64,000 bases of DNA from Azospirillum brasilense (GCF_003349955.1 NZ_QLKQ01000024.1:1-64000), one strand, 5' to 3'; shown: positions 18,108 to 28,384, numbered from the stretch's first letter. The notes: generated by a model not told the origin, from the letters alone. Translations and numbers: made by a program.

Positions 18108-18217
18108 GGTTGCCCCCTCCCTAACCCTCCCCCGCTGCCGCGGGAGAGGGGACGGCCGCCGCTTCGCAGTTGGCCCCCTCTCCCTCGAAGAGGGGGAGGG
18201 TCGGGGAGGGGGCAACC
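18108..18217. repeat. Intergenic palindromic repeat, copy 1
   Basis: A 26-base left arm (18108-18133, GGTTGCCCCCTCC...) pairs with a right arm at 18192-18217 with only two imperfect positions. A second, inner hairpin (GGGAGAGGGG against CCCCTCTCCC) lies inside. The same consensus recurs at 21864-21953. The element lies between the binding protein and the first permease and could form a large RNA hairpin that lowers downstream expression, or stabilise the upstream message. Confidence 0.8.
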
Positions 18218-18258
18218 GCCTCCGCACTCCGCCGCATCACCGCACGGGAGTTCCCATC

Positions 18259-19185
18259 ATGTTCGAGGGCTACAGCCTGGCCGAGCTCGGGTCGATCTTT
18301 GCCATGCAGGGATTCGCGGGGCTCATTCTCTTTTCCGTTTTCGTGCTGATGGCGCTGGGCCTCGCCATCATCTTCGGGCAGATGGGCGTCATCAACATGG
18401 CGCACGGGGAGTTCATGATCCTCGGCGCCTACGTGACCTATCTCTGCTCCAACTTCATCTCCAGCACCGCGCCGGCGCTGTTCCCGGCCTATTTCTTCAT
18501 CGCCATGATCCTGGCCTTCGTCGCCAGCGGGGCGCTGGGGATGCTGGTGGAGTGGGGGATGATCCGCTTCCTCTACCGCCGCCCGCTCGACACGCTGCTG
18601 GCGACCTGGGGGCTGAGCCTGATCCTCCAGCAGGTCTTCCGCTCGGTCTTCGGCGCGCGCGAGGTCGGCGTGGTCCTGCCGGACTGGCTGATGGGCTCGG
18701 TCGCCGTCACCGACACCATCGAGGTGCCGATCAACGGCCTGTTCGTCATGGCCCTGACCATGGGCATCACCGCCGTCATCTACGCCGTGATGTTCCGCTC
18801 GCGCTGGGGCCAGGGCGTGCGGGCGGTGATGCAGAACCGCACGATGGCCGGCGCCGTCGGCATCAACACCGAGAAGGTCGACCGCTACACCTTCGGGCTC
18901 GGCTGCGGCATCGCCGGGGTGGCGGGAAGCGCCTTCACCATGGTCGGCTCGACCGGCCCGACCTCGGGCCAGCTCTACATCGTCGACACCTTCCTGGTGG
19001 TGGTGTTCGGCGGCGCCCAGAGCCTGGTCGGCACCATCGCGTCGGCCTTCACCATCAGCCAGGCCCAGTCGACGATGGAGTTCTTCCTCAGCGGCTCCAC
19101 CGCCAAGGTGCTGACGCTGCTGACCGTCGTCGTGATCCTGATGCTGCGCCCGCAGGGCCTGTTCGTCCTCAAAGTCCGCCGCTGA
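18259..19185 (+). CDS. urtB: Urea/amide ABC transporter permease UrtB
   Basis: 308-residue inner-membrane permease of the LivH/UrtB class, with about eight hydrophobic segments. The segment MALGLAIIFGQMGVINMAHG and the motif RPQGLF near the C-terminus are typical of UrtB. GGGAG at 18246-18250 decides the ATG at 18259; longer readings run through the upstream repeat. It forms the membrane channel with UrtC. Confidence 0.92.
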   Translation: MFEGYSLAELGSIFAMQGFAGLILFSVFVLMALGLAIIFGQMGVINMAHGEFMILGAYVTYLCSNFISSTAPALFPAYFFIAMILAFVASGALGMLVEWGMIRFLYRRPLDTLLATWGLSLILQQVFRSVFGAREVGVVLPDWLMGSVAVTDTIEVPINGLFVMALTMGITAVIYAVMFRSRWGQGVRAVMQNRTMAGAVGINTEKVDRYTFGLGCGIAGVAGSAFTMVGSTGPTSGQLYIVDTFLVVVFGGAQSLVGTIASAFTISQAQSTMEFFLSGSTAKVLTLLTVVVILMLRPQGLFVLKVRR

Positions 19186-19196
19186 GGAGTCCTTCC

Positions 19197-20363
19197 ATGA
19201 CGCGCAACCCTCAAACCGGCCTTCTCGACCGCGGTCTCTGGCGCATCGACGGGGACGTCGTCGGCATCCTGCTGCTGGCCGCCCTGCTGGTGATCGTCCT
19301 GCCGCTGGGGCTCGACATCTTCCGGCTGAACATGGTCGGCAAGTACCTGACCTACGCCTTCGTGGCGCTCGGCCTCGTGCTGTGCTGGGGCAGCGCCGGC
19401 ATCCTGTCGCTGGGGCAGGGCATCTTCTTCGGCATCGGCGGCTACTGCATGGCGATGTTCCTGAAGCTGGAGGCCTCCAGCCCCGAGGCGACCAAGATCC
19501 AGTCCACCCCCGGCATCCCCGACTTCATGGACTGGAACCAGCTGACGGCGCTGCCCTGGTTTTGGGAGCCGTTCCACAGCCTGACCTTCTCCATCGTCGC
19601 GGTGGTGGCGGTTCCGGCGCTGCTCGCCTTCATCGTCGGGCTGGCGATGTTCAAGCGGCGGGTCGGCGGCGTCTATTTCGCCATCATCACCCAGGCCTTC
19701 GCCGCCATCCTGACCATCCTGATCGTCGGCCAGCAGGGCTACACCGGCGGCATCAACGGCATCACCGACCTGCGCACGCTGAAGGGCTGGGACATCCGCA
19801 CCGACGAGGCGAAGCTGGTGCTCTACTTCGTCAACGCCGCCCTGCTGATCGGCTGCATCCTGCTCTGCCTCACTGTCCGCCGCTCCAAGCTCGGGCGCAT
19901 CCTGGTGGCGCTGCGCGACAAGGAGGACCGGGTCCGCTTCTCCGGCTACGACGTCGCCAACTTCAAGATCTTCGTCTTCTGCTTCGCCGCGGCGCTGTCG
20001 GCGGTGGGCGGCGCGATGTTCACGCTGCAGGTCGGCTTCATGTCGCCGTCCTTCGTCGGCATCGTGCCGTCGATCGAGATGGTCATCTACTGCGCGGTCG
20101 GCGGCCGGCTGTCGCTGCTCGGCGCGGTCTACGGCACGCTGCTGGTCAACTGGGCCAAGACGATGCTGTCGGAGAGCTTCCCGGAGTTGTGGCTGTTCGC
20201 CATGGGCGCCCTGTTCATCGGCGTCGTGATGGTGTTCCCCAACGGGCTGGCCGGGCTCTACCAGCAGTACATCGCCCCGCGGCTGCGCCGCCCGTTCGTC
20301 GGCCGGGCCAAGATGCCGGCCGCCGCGGCGCCGATCATCCCGCCCCACACCGCCGCCGACTGA
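19197..20363 (+). CDS. urtC: Urea/amide ABC transporter permease UrtC
   Basis: 388-residue permease of the LivM/UrtC class. The family motif SLGQGIFFGIGGYCMAMFLK is present and the insertion with FMDWN is typical of UrtC rather than LivM. GAGGAG overlaps the urtB stop and precedes the ATG at 19197. It pairs with UrtB. Confidence 0.92.
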   Translation: MTRNPQTGLLDRGLWRIDGDVVGILLLAALLVIVLPLGLDIFRLNMVGKYLTYAFVALGLVLCWGSAGILSLGQGIFFGIGGYCMAMFLKLEASSPEATKIQSTPGIPDFMDWNQLTALPWFWEPFHSLTFSIVAVVAVPALLAFIVGLAMFKRRVGGVYFAIITQAFAAILTILIVGQQGYTGGINGITDLRTLKGWDIRTDEAKLVLYFVNAALLIGCILLCLTVRRSKLGRILVALRDKEDRVRFSGYDVANFKIFVFCFAAALSAVGGAMFTLQVGFMSPSFVGIVPSIEMVIYCAVGGRLSLLGAVYGTLLVNWAKTMLSESFPELWLFAMGALFIGVVMVFPNGLAGLYQQYIAPRLRRPFVGRAKMPAAAAPIIPPHTAAD

Positions 20364-20378
20364 GGAGGGACGGAGACC

Positions 20379-21125
<747 letters not shown>

Positions 21126-21158
21126 GGCTATCCAGGCCATTCAGCGGGGGATCAAGAG

Positions 21159-21848
21159 ATGCTGTCCGTCAATCAACTCCGCGTGTCCTACGGCGAGAGC
21201 GAGGTCCTGCACGGGCTGGACTTCACCGTGGCGCCCAACGAGATCGTCGCCATCATGGGCCGCAACGGCATGGGCAAGACGACGCTGATGAAGTCGCTGA
21301 TGGGGATCGTGCCGACGCGCTCCGGCGCCATCCGCGTCGGCGGCGACGAGATCACCGGCCTGAAGAGCTACGAGCGGGTGGCCAAGGGCGTGGCCTATGT
21401 CCCGCAGGGCCGCATGATCTTCCCGACCATGACGGTCCAGGAGAACATCGAGACGGGGCTCAGCGTCCATGGCGGTCGCAGCGTGCCGGGCGACCTTTAC
21501 GAGCTGTTCCCGGTGCTGCTGGAGATGAAGGGCCGGCGCGGCGGCAACCTGTCGGGCGGGCAGCAGCAGCAGCTCGCCATCGCGCGGGCGCTGGCGACCA
21601 AGCCGAAGGTGCTGCTGCTCGACGAGCCGACGGAGGGCATCCAGCCGTCGATCATCCGCGAGATGGCCCGCACCCTGCGCCGCATCCGCGACGAGAAGGG
21701 CCTCAGCATCATCGTGTCGGAGCAGGTGCTGAGCTTCGCGCTCGACATCGCCGACCGCGTGCTGGTGATCGAGAACGGCGAGATCGTCCACGAGGACAGC
21801 CGCGATCAGGTCGATGAGGCGAAGGTCGCGCGGCTGCTGTCGGTCTAG
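21159..21848 (+). CDS. urtE: Urea/amide ABC transporter ATPase UrtE
   Basis: 229-residue ATPase of the LivF/UrtE type. Walker A reads GRNGMGKTT, the UrtE form with Met; the signature is LSGGQQQQ and Walker [14 protein letters not shown]. It completes the five-part transporter and is followed by the second palindromic repeat rather than a terminator, so the transcript may continue into the chemoreceptor fusion. Confidence 0.93.
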   Translation: MLSVNQLRVSYGESEVLHGLDFTVAPNEIVAIMGRNGMGKTTLMKSLMGIVPTRSGAIRVGGDEITGLKSYERVAKGVAYVPQGRMIFPTMTVQENIETGLSVHGGRSVPGDLYELFPVLLEMKGRRGGNLSGGQQQQLAIARALATKPKVLLLDEPTEGIQPSIIREMARTLRRIRDEKGLSIIVSEQVLSFALDIADRVLVIENGEIVHEDSRDQVDEAKVARLLSV

Positions 21849-21863
21849 GGGATAGCGGGGATT

Positions 21864-21953
21864 GCCCCCTCCCTAACCCTCCCCCGCTTCGCAGGGGAGG
21901 GGATCTGGTTCTCCCTCCCCTGCGTGAGCGGGGGAGGGTCGGGGTGGGGGCAC
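21864..21953. repeat. Intergenic palindromic repeat, copy 2
   Basis: A 25-base left arm (21864-21888, TGCCCCCTCCCTAACC...) pairs with 21929-21953; an inner arm (GCAGGGGAGGG against CCCTCCCCTGC) extends the stem. The left arm is nearly identical to that of the copy at 18108-18217, while the loops differ. It separates urtE from the chemoreceptor fusion. Confidence 0.8.
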
Positions 21954-21994
21954 CCACTGCCCATCCCCCATCTCCCACCACAGAAGGATGCGCC

Positions 21995-24415
21995 ATGACA
22001 TCCGCCAAGTCCGCGTCCACCGCCTGCGCCGTGGTCGCCCTGCTGACCGCCGTGGCGACGCCGCTGGCCGGGTCGCCCGCCGTGCCGACCGCCGGCCTCG
22101 TGCTCTCGGCCGCGTTGGCCGCCGCCGCGGCGGCGCTGGCCCACCGCCAGGGCGCCGGACTCCGCCGGCTCGGCGAGCGGGCCGCCGCGCTGGCCGGCGA
22201 TGTGGCGGTCGGCGGCAACGACCCGCAGCGCGACCTCGCCGCCGCCCTCGACCGCATCGCCGCCGCCGCCGAGGCCCGCGCCGCCCGCGAGGCGCAGCGC
22301 GAGGCCGAGCGCACGGCGACCGAGGAGCGCGCCGCCCGGCTGGAGGCGCTGACCCGCGACTTCGAAGGCAAGGTCGGCCGGCTGGTGCAGACCGTCTCCT
22401 CGGCGGCCGGCGAGATGACCGACACCGCCACCGCGATGAGCGGCACCGCCGAGCGCAGCAACCGGCTGTCGGCGGCGATGTCGCAGTCCTCGGCCCAGGC
22501 GTCGATGAACGTGCAGACCGTGGCGACGGCGACCGAGGAGCTGTCGGCCTCGATCCAGGAGATCGGCCGGCAGGTCGCCTCCTCGGCGGCCATCGCCGGC
22601 AAGGCGGTCGCCGACACCCGCCGCACCGACGCGGTGGTGCAGAGCCTCGCCGACAGCGCCGCGCGGATCGGGCAGGTGGTCGGGCTGATCCACGGCATCG
22701 CCGGGCAGACCAACCTGCTGGCGCTGAACGCGACCATCGAGGCCGCAAGGGCGGGGGAGGCCGGCAAGGGCTTCGCCGTCGTCGCCAGCGAGGTCAAGAC
22801 GCTGGCCAACCAGACCGCAAGGGCGACCGAGGACATTTCCACCCAGGTCGGCGCCATCCAGTCGGCGACGGGCGAGGCGGTCGAGGCCATCCGCGCCATC
22901 GCCGGCACCATCGCCGAGATCAACGAGATCGCCTCGGCCATCGCCGCCGCCGTCGAGCAGCAGGGGGCGGCCACCCGCGAGATCGCCCGCAACGTGCAGG
23001 AGGCGGCGCGCGGCACCGAGAGCGTGGCCTCCAACATCGTCGGCGTGTCGGACGCCGCGTCCGACACCGGCATGGCGGCCGGGCAGGTGCTTGGCGCCGC
23101 GTCCCAGGTCGCCGGCCACGCCGACGAGCTGAGCCGCGAGGTCAACAACTTCCTGGCGGAGGTCAGCCTGCAATCGGCGTTGCGCCGCCGCGCCTCGGTG
23201 GCCGGGCGCCTGATGGCGGCAGGCACGGCGCGGCGCGCCCAGGGCTTGGCGCCGGGAGCGCCTGCCACCGCGGCGGTGAACAAGAGCGGCATCGCCGTCA
23301 CGGACGAGACGGTGACGGTCGGCATCCTCCATTCCGCCACCGGCACCATGGCGCTGAGCGAGGGCGGGTCGATCCAGGCGGAGATGCTGGCGATCCAGCA
23401 GATCAACGAGTCCGGCGGCGTGCTGGGCCGCCGCATCGAGATCGCTCAGGAGGACGGCGCCAGCGACTGGCCGACCTTCGCGGCCCGCGCCGACAAACTG
23501 CTGGGGCGGGACAAGGTGGCGGCGATCTTCGGCTGCTGGACCTCGGCCTCGCGCAAGGAGGTGCTGCCGGTGCTGGAGAAGCGCGACGGCCTGCTCTACT
23601 ACCCGACCTTCTACGAGGGGCTGGAGCAGTCCCGCCACGTCATCTACACCGGGCAGGAGGCGACCCAGCAGATCCTCGCCGGGCTGGACTGGGTGATGCG
23701 CGAGAAGGGGGCGAAGAGCTTCTTCCTCGTCGGGTCGGACTACATCTGGCCGCGCGCGTCGAACGCCATCGCGCGGCGCCACATCGAGGCCAAGGGCTGC
23801 CGCGTCGTCGGCGAGGACTATGCCGAACTCGGCGACACCCGCTTCGAGGGCATCGTCGCGCGGATCAAGGCGGCCAAGCCCGACGTGATCTACGCCATCG
23901 TCGTCGGCGGCTCGAACGTCGCCTTCTACAAGCAGCTCAAGGCCGCCGGGATCGAGCTGGACCGCCAGATCCTGATGACCAACAGCGTCACCGAGGACGA
24001 GATGATGGGCATCGGCGGCGACTACATCGCCGGGGCCTTCACCTGCGCCAAGTATTTCCAAAGCCTGGAGCTGCCGGCCAACCGCGCCTTCGTCGCCGCC
24101 TTCAAGGCGATGTGGGGGGCGGACAGCGTCATCGGCGACGTCACCCACAACGCCTATCTCGGCCCCTGGCTGTGGAAGCTGGCGGTCGAGAAGGCCGGCA
24201 GCTTCGACGTGGCGCGCGTCATCGCCGCCTCCCCCGGCATCGAGTTCGCCGGGGCGCCGGCCGGGCCGCTGCGCGTCCACGAGAACCATCACCTGTGGAC
24301 CCGCACCCGCATCGGCCGCGCCCGGCGCGACGGCCAGTTCGACGTGGTCTTCGAGACCCGCGACCTGATCGAGCCCAACCCCTTCCCGGACGGCTTCCGG
24401 GAACTGGCGGCCTGA
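21995..24415 (+). CDS. Chemoreceptor signalling domain fused to an UrtA-like amide-binding domain
   Basis: 806 residues. Two N-terminal hydrophobic segments (about 9-25 and 32-49) are followed by a helical stretch and a complete MCP signalling domain (about 110-395) with the conserved tip around residues 234-265 ([20 protein letters not shown]). Then, after a 40-residue linker without a membrane span, comes a full UrtA/FmdD-type binding domain (about 436-806) roughly 70 percent identical by eye to the product of the gene at 16814. In ordinary chemoreceptors the ligand domain lies between the two spans, outside the cell; here it is C-terminal, so if the N-terminus is cytoplasmic the binding domain should be cytoplasmic too. 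It probably reports amide to the CheA/CheW array. The ATG at 21995 follows GAAGGA. No HAMP domain is obvious. Confidence 0.88.
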   Translation: MTSAKSASTACAVVALLTAVATPLAGSPAVPTAGLVLSAALAAAAAALAHRQGAGLRRLGERAAALAGDVAVGGNDPQRDLAAALDRIAAAAEARAAREAQREAERTATEERAARLEALTRDFEGKVGRLVQTVSSAAGEMTDTATAMSGTAERSNRLSAAMSQSSAQASMNVQTVATATEELSASIQEIGRQVASSAAIAGKAVADTRRTDAVVQSLADSAARIGQVVGLIHGIAGQTNLLALNATIEAARAGEAGKGFAVVASEVKTLANQTARATEDISTQVGAIQSATGEAVEAIRAIAGTIAEINEIASAIAAAVEQQGAATREIARNVQEAARGTESVASNIVGVSDAASDTGMAAGQVLGAASQVAGHADELSREVNNFLAEVSLQSALRRRASVAGRLMAAGTARRAQGLAPGAPATAAVNKSGIAVTDETVTVGILHSATGTMALSEGGSIQAEMLAIQQINESGGVLGRRIEIAQEDGASDWPTFAARADKLLGRDKVAAIFGCWTSASRKEVLPVLEKRDGLLYYPTFYEGLEQSRHVIYTGQEATQQILAGLDWVMREKGAKSFFLVGSDYIWPRASNAIARRHIEAKGCRVVGEDYAELGDTRFEGIVARIKAAKPDVIYAIVVGGSNVAFYKQLKAAGIELDRQILMTNSVTEDEMMGIGGDYIAGAFTCAKYFQSLELPANRAFVAAFKAMWGADSVIGDVTHNAYLGPWLWKLAVEKAGSFDVARVIAASPGIEFAGAPAGPLRVHENHHLWTRTRIGRARRDGQFDVVFETRDLIEPNPFPDGFRELAA

Positions 24416-24468
24416 GGCCCAACCACCCCTTCGCCACCCATCAGTCCACCAATAAGGAAGAGCAAACC

Positions 24469-25701
24469 ATGGCTGACACCCTGATCAAGGCCGACCTGTC
24501 GCAGTCTCCCTATGAGAACGACATGATCCACAACCGCTGGCATCCGGACATCCCGATGGCGGTGACGGTGAAGCCGGGCGACGACTTCATCCTGGAATGC
24601 TACGACTGGACCGGTGGTCAGATCAAAAACGACGACGATGCCGCCGACGTGCGCGACGTCGATCTCAGCCAGGTGCATTTCCTGTCCGGCCCGGTCGGGG
24701 TCGAGGGGGCGGAGCCGGGCGACCTGCTGGTCGTCGACCTGCTGGACATCGGCGCCTTCCCGCAGCAGCAATGGGGTTTCAACGGCTTCTTCTCCAAGCA
24801 GAACGGCGGGGGCTTCCTGACCGAGCATTTCCCGCTGGCCCAGAAGTCGATCTGGGACTTCGAGGGCATGTTCACCAAGTCGCGCCACATCCCCGGCGTG
24901 CGCTTCGCCGGGCTGATCCATCCCGGCCTGATCGGCTGCCTGCCGTCGCACGACCTGCTGGCCAAGTGGAACAAGCGCGAGCAGGCGCTGATCGACACCA
25001 ACCCGACCCGCGTCCCCGGCCTCGCCAACCCGCCCTACGCGCCGACCGCGCACATGGGCCGGCTGAAGGGCGAGGCCCGCGACAAGGCGGCGGCGGAGGG
25101 CGCGCGCACCGTGCCGCCGCGCGAGCATGGCGGCAATTGCGACATCAAGGACCTGTCGCGCGGCTCGCGCATCTACTTCCCGGTCTATGTGAAGGGCGCC
25201 GGCCTGTCGATGGGCGACCTGCATTTCAGCCAGGGCGACGGCGAGATCACCTTCTGCGGCGCCATCGAGATGGCTGGCTGGGCGCATCTCAAGGTCAACC
25301 TGATCAAGGACGGCATGGCGAAGTACGGCATCAAAAACCCGATCTTCAAGCCGAGCCCGATCGTCCCGACCTACAACGACTATCTGATCTTCGAGGGCAT
25401 TTCGGTCGACGAGGCGGGCGAGCAGCATTACCTGGACGTCCATGTCGCCTACCGCCAAGCCTGCCTCAACGCCATCGAGTATCTGAAGAAGTTCGGCTAT
25501 TCCGGCGCCCAGGCCTACTCGATCCTCGGCACCGCGCCGGTGCAGGGGCACATCAGCGGCGTGGTCGACGTGCCGAACGCCTGCGCCACCCTGTTCCTGC
25601 CGACGCAGATCTTCGACTTCGACATCACCCCGAACGCCGACGGCCCGACCAAGTTCATCAAGGGCGACGTCGACATGCCGATCGCCCAGGACCGCGTGTA
25701 A
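24469..25701 (+). CDS. fmdA: Formamidase / acetamidase family amidase
   Basis: 410-residue FmdA-family amidohydrolase that converts formamide or similar amides to the acid and ammonia. It matches the family along its length; visible segments are DWTGGQIKNDD, FPGV-like HIPGVRFAGLIHPGLIG, REHGGNCDIKDL and GDLHFSQGDGE, which contain the metal- and substrate-binding residues. AAGGAAGAG precedes the ATG at 24469. It is unrelated in sequence to AmiE, so the region encodes two different amidase types. It follows the chemoreceptor fusion by 53 bases and precedes fmdB. Confidence 0.93.
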   Translation: MADTLIKADLSQSPYENDMIHNRWHPDIPMAVTVKPGDDFILECYDWTGGQIKNDDDAADVRDVDLSQVHFLSGPVGVEGAEPGDLLVVDLLDIGAFPQQQWGFNGFFSKQNGGGFLTEHFPLAQKSIWDFEGMFTKSRHIPGVRFAGLIHPGLIGCLPSHDLLAKWNKREQALIDTNPTRVPGLANPPYAPTAHMGRLKGEARDKAAAEGARTVPPREHGGNCDIKDLSRGSRIYFPVYVKGAGLSMGDLHFSQGDGEITFCGAIEMAGWAHLKVNLIKDGMAKYGIKNPIFKPSPIVPTYNDYLIFEGISVDEAGEQHYLDVHVAYRQACLNAIEYLKKFGYSGAQAYSILGTAPVQGHISGVVDVPNACATLFLPTQIFDFDITPNADGPTKFIKGDVDMPIAQDRV

Positions 25702-25724
25702 AGAGAGAGAAGGGAGGCCGCGCC

Positions 25725-26075
25725 ATGCCGATGTACGATTACGAGTGCCCGACCTGCGGCGATTTCACGGGAATGCGGCCGATGGCGGAAAGCGGCCTGC
25801 CGCAGCCCTGTCCCGATTGCGGAACACCGTCGCAACGGGTGATCCGCATGGCGCCGGCCTTCTCCGGGCTGTCGGCCACCGTCCGGACGGCGCACGCCAC
25901 CAACGAGCGCAGCGCCGACCGGCCCAAGCTGCTGTCGGAGGTCGGTCCGGCGCACAAGCACGGGCCGGGCTGCGGTTGCGGCGGTGGCGGCGGCAAGAAG
26001 GGACGCTCGGTGCTCCGCACCCCCGACGGGGCGAAGGGCTTCCCGACGGCAAGGCCGTGGATGATCAGCCACTGA
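25725..26075 (+). CDS. fmdB: FmdB-type zinc-ribbon protein
   Basis: 116-residue protein beginning MPMYDYECPTCG with a second CPDCG, the paired CxxC knuckles of the FmdB regulatory-protein family. A glycine-rich tail contains HGPGCGCGGGGG. FmdB accompanies formamidase in Methylophilus and was proposed to regulate it; its biochemical role is not settled. GGGAGG at 25712-25717 supports the start. It is the last gene before a strong terminator. Confidence 0.9.
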   Translation: MPMYDYECPTCGDFTGMRPMAESGLPQPCPDCGTPSQRVIRMAPAFSGLSATVRTAHATNERSADRPKLLSEVGPAHKHGPGCGCGGGGGKKGRSVLRTPDGAKGFPTARPWMISH

Positions 26076-26098
26076 CGCGTTGACAGCGACCATCACCG

Positions 26099-26129
26099 AA
26101 CGGCCCGCCTCCCCCCGAGGCGGGCCGTT
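26099..26129 (+). terminator. Strong terminator of the amide operon
   Basis: A perfect 13-base-pair stem (AACGGCCCGCCTC against GAGGCGGGCCGTT) with a five-C loop, followed by TGCTTTTCC. It is the best intrinsic terminator in the window and closes the urt-fmd transcript. Confidence 0.9.
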
Positions 26130-26198
26130 TGCTTTTCCCGTCCCCGCGACATCCGACACGGGTCCCGGCGCCGATCGTCCGTTTCCCCAACATCGCTG

Positions 26199-26228
26199 TT
26201 GACCGAAGCTGTATTATCCATCATACAG
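26199..26228 (+). promoter_or_regulatory. Promoter and operator of the GntR-controlled catabolic operon
   Basis: TTGACC (26199-26204) and CATACA (26222-26227) are 17 bases apart. Overlapping them is the inverted repeat CTGTAT-N8-ATACAG (26209-26228). A repressor bound there would block RNA polymerase, so autoregulation by the GntR-family protein encoded next is likely. The arms differ from those of the amide-region palindromes. Confidence 0.5.
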
Positions 26229-26285
26229 GTTCCTGTCTTATGGAGAGACGGACACCGGTTTCCAGCGAGAAGGAGGCGGGGCACA

Positions 26286-27140
26286 GTGAAGTCGTCGGTT
26301 GAACCGCTGAAGGCGCGCCGGATCTATCTGCTGCTGCGCGACCGCATCGTCGCCGGCGACCTGCCGCCGGGCGGGCGTCTGCCGGGGGAGCCGGCGCTGG
26401 CCGCCGAACACGCGGTGTCGCGGGTGACCGTGCGCCGGGCGCTCGACCTGCTGGAGAAGGAGGGGCTGGTCCAGCGCAAGCCCGGCTCCGGCACCTTCGT
26501 CCATGACAGCCGCGCGGTCCGTCCCATCGTCGCCGACCTCTCCAACGTGCTGTCGCACCTGATCGACATGGGGCGCAGCACCGACGTGAAGCTGCTTTCC
26601 TTCGGCTACGTCGCGCCGCCGGAGGCCATCGCCGAGAGCCTGGGGCTGAAGCCGGGGGAGCGGGTCCAGCGGTCGGTCCGCGTCCGGCTGATCGACGGGG
26701 AGCCCTTCTCCTACCTGACCACCCATGTGCCGGAATGGCTCGGCCTGACCTATTCGGAGGCGGAGCTGGCGGCGCGCCCGCTGCTGGAGCTGATCGAGCG
26801 GTCGGGCGTGAAGACCGAGCGGGCGACCCAGGCGATCAACGCCACGCTGGCCGGGCCGGAGCCGGCGGCGGCGCTCGATCTGGAGATCGGCTCGCCGCTG
26901 CTGACGCTGACCCGCATCGTGCACGACCCGTCCGGCCGCGGGGTGGAGCATCTGCACGCGCTGTACCGGCCCGACCGCTACAGCTTCCACATGGATCTGG
27001 TGCGCATCGGCGACGACGGGGAGCGGCGCTGGAGCCCGGCCCTGGGCCGGCCGCGCGCGTCCGAGACCGCCAAGACCGACAAGAACAAAGCGGGCGAAAA
27101 GCCCACCCGCGGCTCGCGGGCCATCAAGCAGAGGAGTTGA
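26286..27140 (+). CDS. GntR/HutC-family transcriptional regulator (UTRA domain)
   Basis: 284 residues. An N-terminal winged helix (LPPGGRLPGEPALAAEHAVS followed by the recognition helix RVTVRRALDLL) is joined to a UTRA ligand-binding domain (GERVQRSVRVRLIDGEPFSYL). The C-terminus has a basic Lys/Arg tail. The GTG at 26286 is chosen because AGGAGG (26271-26276) stands nine bases upstream; a longer reading would include the operator. It heads the operon, five bases from the next gene, and probably represses it until a pathway intermediate binds. Confidence 0.88.
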   Translation: MKSSVEPLKARRIYLLLRDRIVAGDLPPGGRLPGEPALAAEHAVSRVTVRRALDLLEKEGLVQRKPGSGTFVHDSRAVRPIVADLSNVLSHLIDMGRSTDVKLLSFGYVAPPEAIAESLGLKPGERVQRSVRVRLIDGEPFSYLTTHVPEWLGLTYSEAELAARPLLELIERSGVKTERATQAINATLAGPEPAAALDLEIGSPLLTLTRIVHDPSGRGVEHLHALYRPDRYSFHMDLVRIGDDGERRWSPALGRPRASETAKTDKNKAGEKPTRGSRAIKQRS

Positions 27141-27145
27141 GCGTT

Positions 27146-28384
27146 ATGGGACGTTCGGTTCAGGACTCCGCACTCTCCGGCGTTTCCCGCCGCACGGTGC
27201 TCAAGGCGGGCGCCGCGGCGGCGGCCTTCGCGACGGTGGGCGCCCCGTCGATTCTGCGGGCGCAGACCCCGGCCGTGAAGATCGGCATCCTCCAGCCGGT
27301 GACCGGCGCGCTCGCCCATGACGGCGACCTCGGCCGGCTCGGCGCCGAGATGGCGATCAACGAGATCAACGCCGCGGGCGGCCTCAAGGCGCTGGGCGGC
27401 GCCAAGATCGAGATGGTCTTCGGCGACGCCCGCTCCACCCCGGAGGCCGGCACGCAGGAGGTGGAGCGCATGCAGGCCGAGGGCGTGTGCGCCATCGTCG
27501 GCGGCTTCGCCAGCCCGATCTGCCTCGCCGCCTCGCAGGCGGCGGCGCGCTACGATCTGCCCTATCTGGTCGATGTCGGCGTGTCGGACCAGATCATGGC
27601 GCGCGGCCTGACCAACACCTTCCGCTTCAGCCCCGGCTTCGGCAAGGTCACCCAGGTCGCCCTCGACAACCTGACCAAGATCAACGAGCTGGCCGGCAAG
27701 CCGGCCAAGACCGTCGTGCTGGTCCATGAGGACGGGCTGTTCGGATCGGGCCTCGCCAAGCTGCTGCAGGCCGAGCTGCCCAAGCGCGGCTTCGAGATCC
27801 TGGAGACCATCGCCCACCCGACCCCGGCGCGCGACATGTCCAACGTGGCGCTGCGCATCCGCTCGCTGAACCCGGACCTCGTCATCCCGTCCAACTACTA
27901 CGGCGAGTTCGTTCTGCTCGCCCGCACCATGCAGCAGCAGCGCATCAAGCCGAAGGGCGTCTACGCGGTGCTGGGCGGGGCGGCGTCGAACGGGCGCTTC
28001 GTCAAGGAATTCCCGCAGGCGGCCCAGAACGTCATCGACTGCAACCACTGGCACGATCCGAAGAATCCACAGGCACAGGCGCTGCGCAAGGCGGTGGAGG
28101 CGCAGGGCAAGTCCTTCGCCTACAACGTCCCGCTGAACTATTCGAACGTTCTGCTGCTCGCCGACGCCATCGAGCGTGCCGGCTCCGCCGACCGCAAGAA
28201 GATCATCGAGGCGCTGAACGGCTCCACCTTCGAGGGCCACATCATGCCCTACGGCCCGACGAAGTTCGTCAACGGCCAGAACGAGGGCGCCACGCCGATC
28301 AACACGCAGATCCAGGGCGAGGACATCAAGGTGATCTTCCCCGAGTACTTCGCGGAGGCGAAGGCCAACTTCCCGGCGACGTAA
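27146..28384 (+). CDS. Branched-chain amino-acid-type ABC transporter binding protein
   Basis: 412 residues. It begins with a good twin-arginine signal (SRRTVLKAG, hydrophobic Ala stretch, cleavage after LRAQ), so export by the TatABC system encoded later in the window is likely. The mature protein is a type-I periplasmic binding fold (KIGILQPVTGALA, AEMAINEINAAGG). Such HAAT proteins carry branched amino acids, but also aromatic acids, urea and other organic acids. The adjoining catabolic genes suggest a cyclic amide or its carboxylic product as ligand. GAGGAG precedes the start. Confidence 0.9.
   Translation: MGRSVQDSALSGVSRRTVLKAGAAAAAFATVGAPSILRAQTPAVKIGILQPVTGALAHDGDLGRLGAEMAINEINAAGGLKALGGAKIEMVFGDARSTPEAGTQEVERMQAEGVCAIVGGFASPICLAASQAAARYDLPYLVDVGVSDQIMARGLTNTFRFSPGFGKVTQVALDNLTKINELAGKPAKTVVLVHEDGLFGSGLAKLLQAELPKRGFEILETIAHPTPARDMSNVALRIRSLNPDLVIPSNYYGEFVLLARTMQQQRIKPKGVYAVLGGAASNGRFVKEFPQAAQNVIDCNHWHDPKNPQAQALRKAVEAQGKSFAYNVPLNYSNVLLLADAIERAGSADRKKIIEALNGSTFEGHIMPYGPTKFVNGQNEGATPINTQIQGEDIKVIFPEYFAEAKANFPAT

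Noticed and set aside
18108..18217. CRISPR array, suggested by the repeated C- and G-rich blocks
   Set aside because: There are only two arms in inverted orientation and no regular direct repeats with spacers; it is a palindromic intergenic element.
26209..26228. A third copy of the amide-region operator, because spacing is also eight bases
   Set aside because: The arms are CTGTAT/ATACAG, not ATACG/CGTAT, and the site lies before a gene for a different regulator class.
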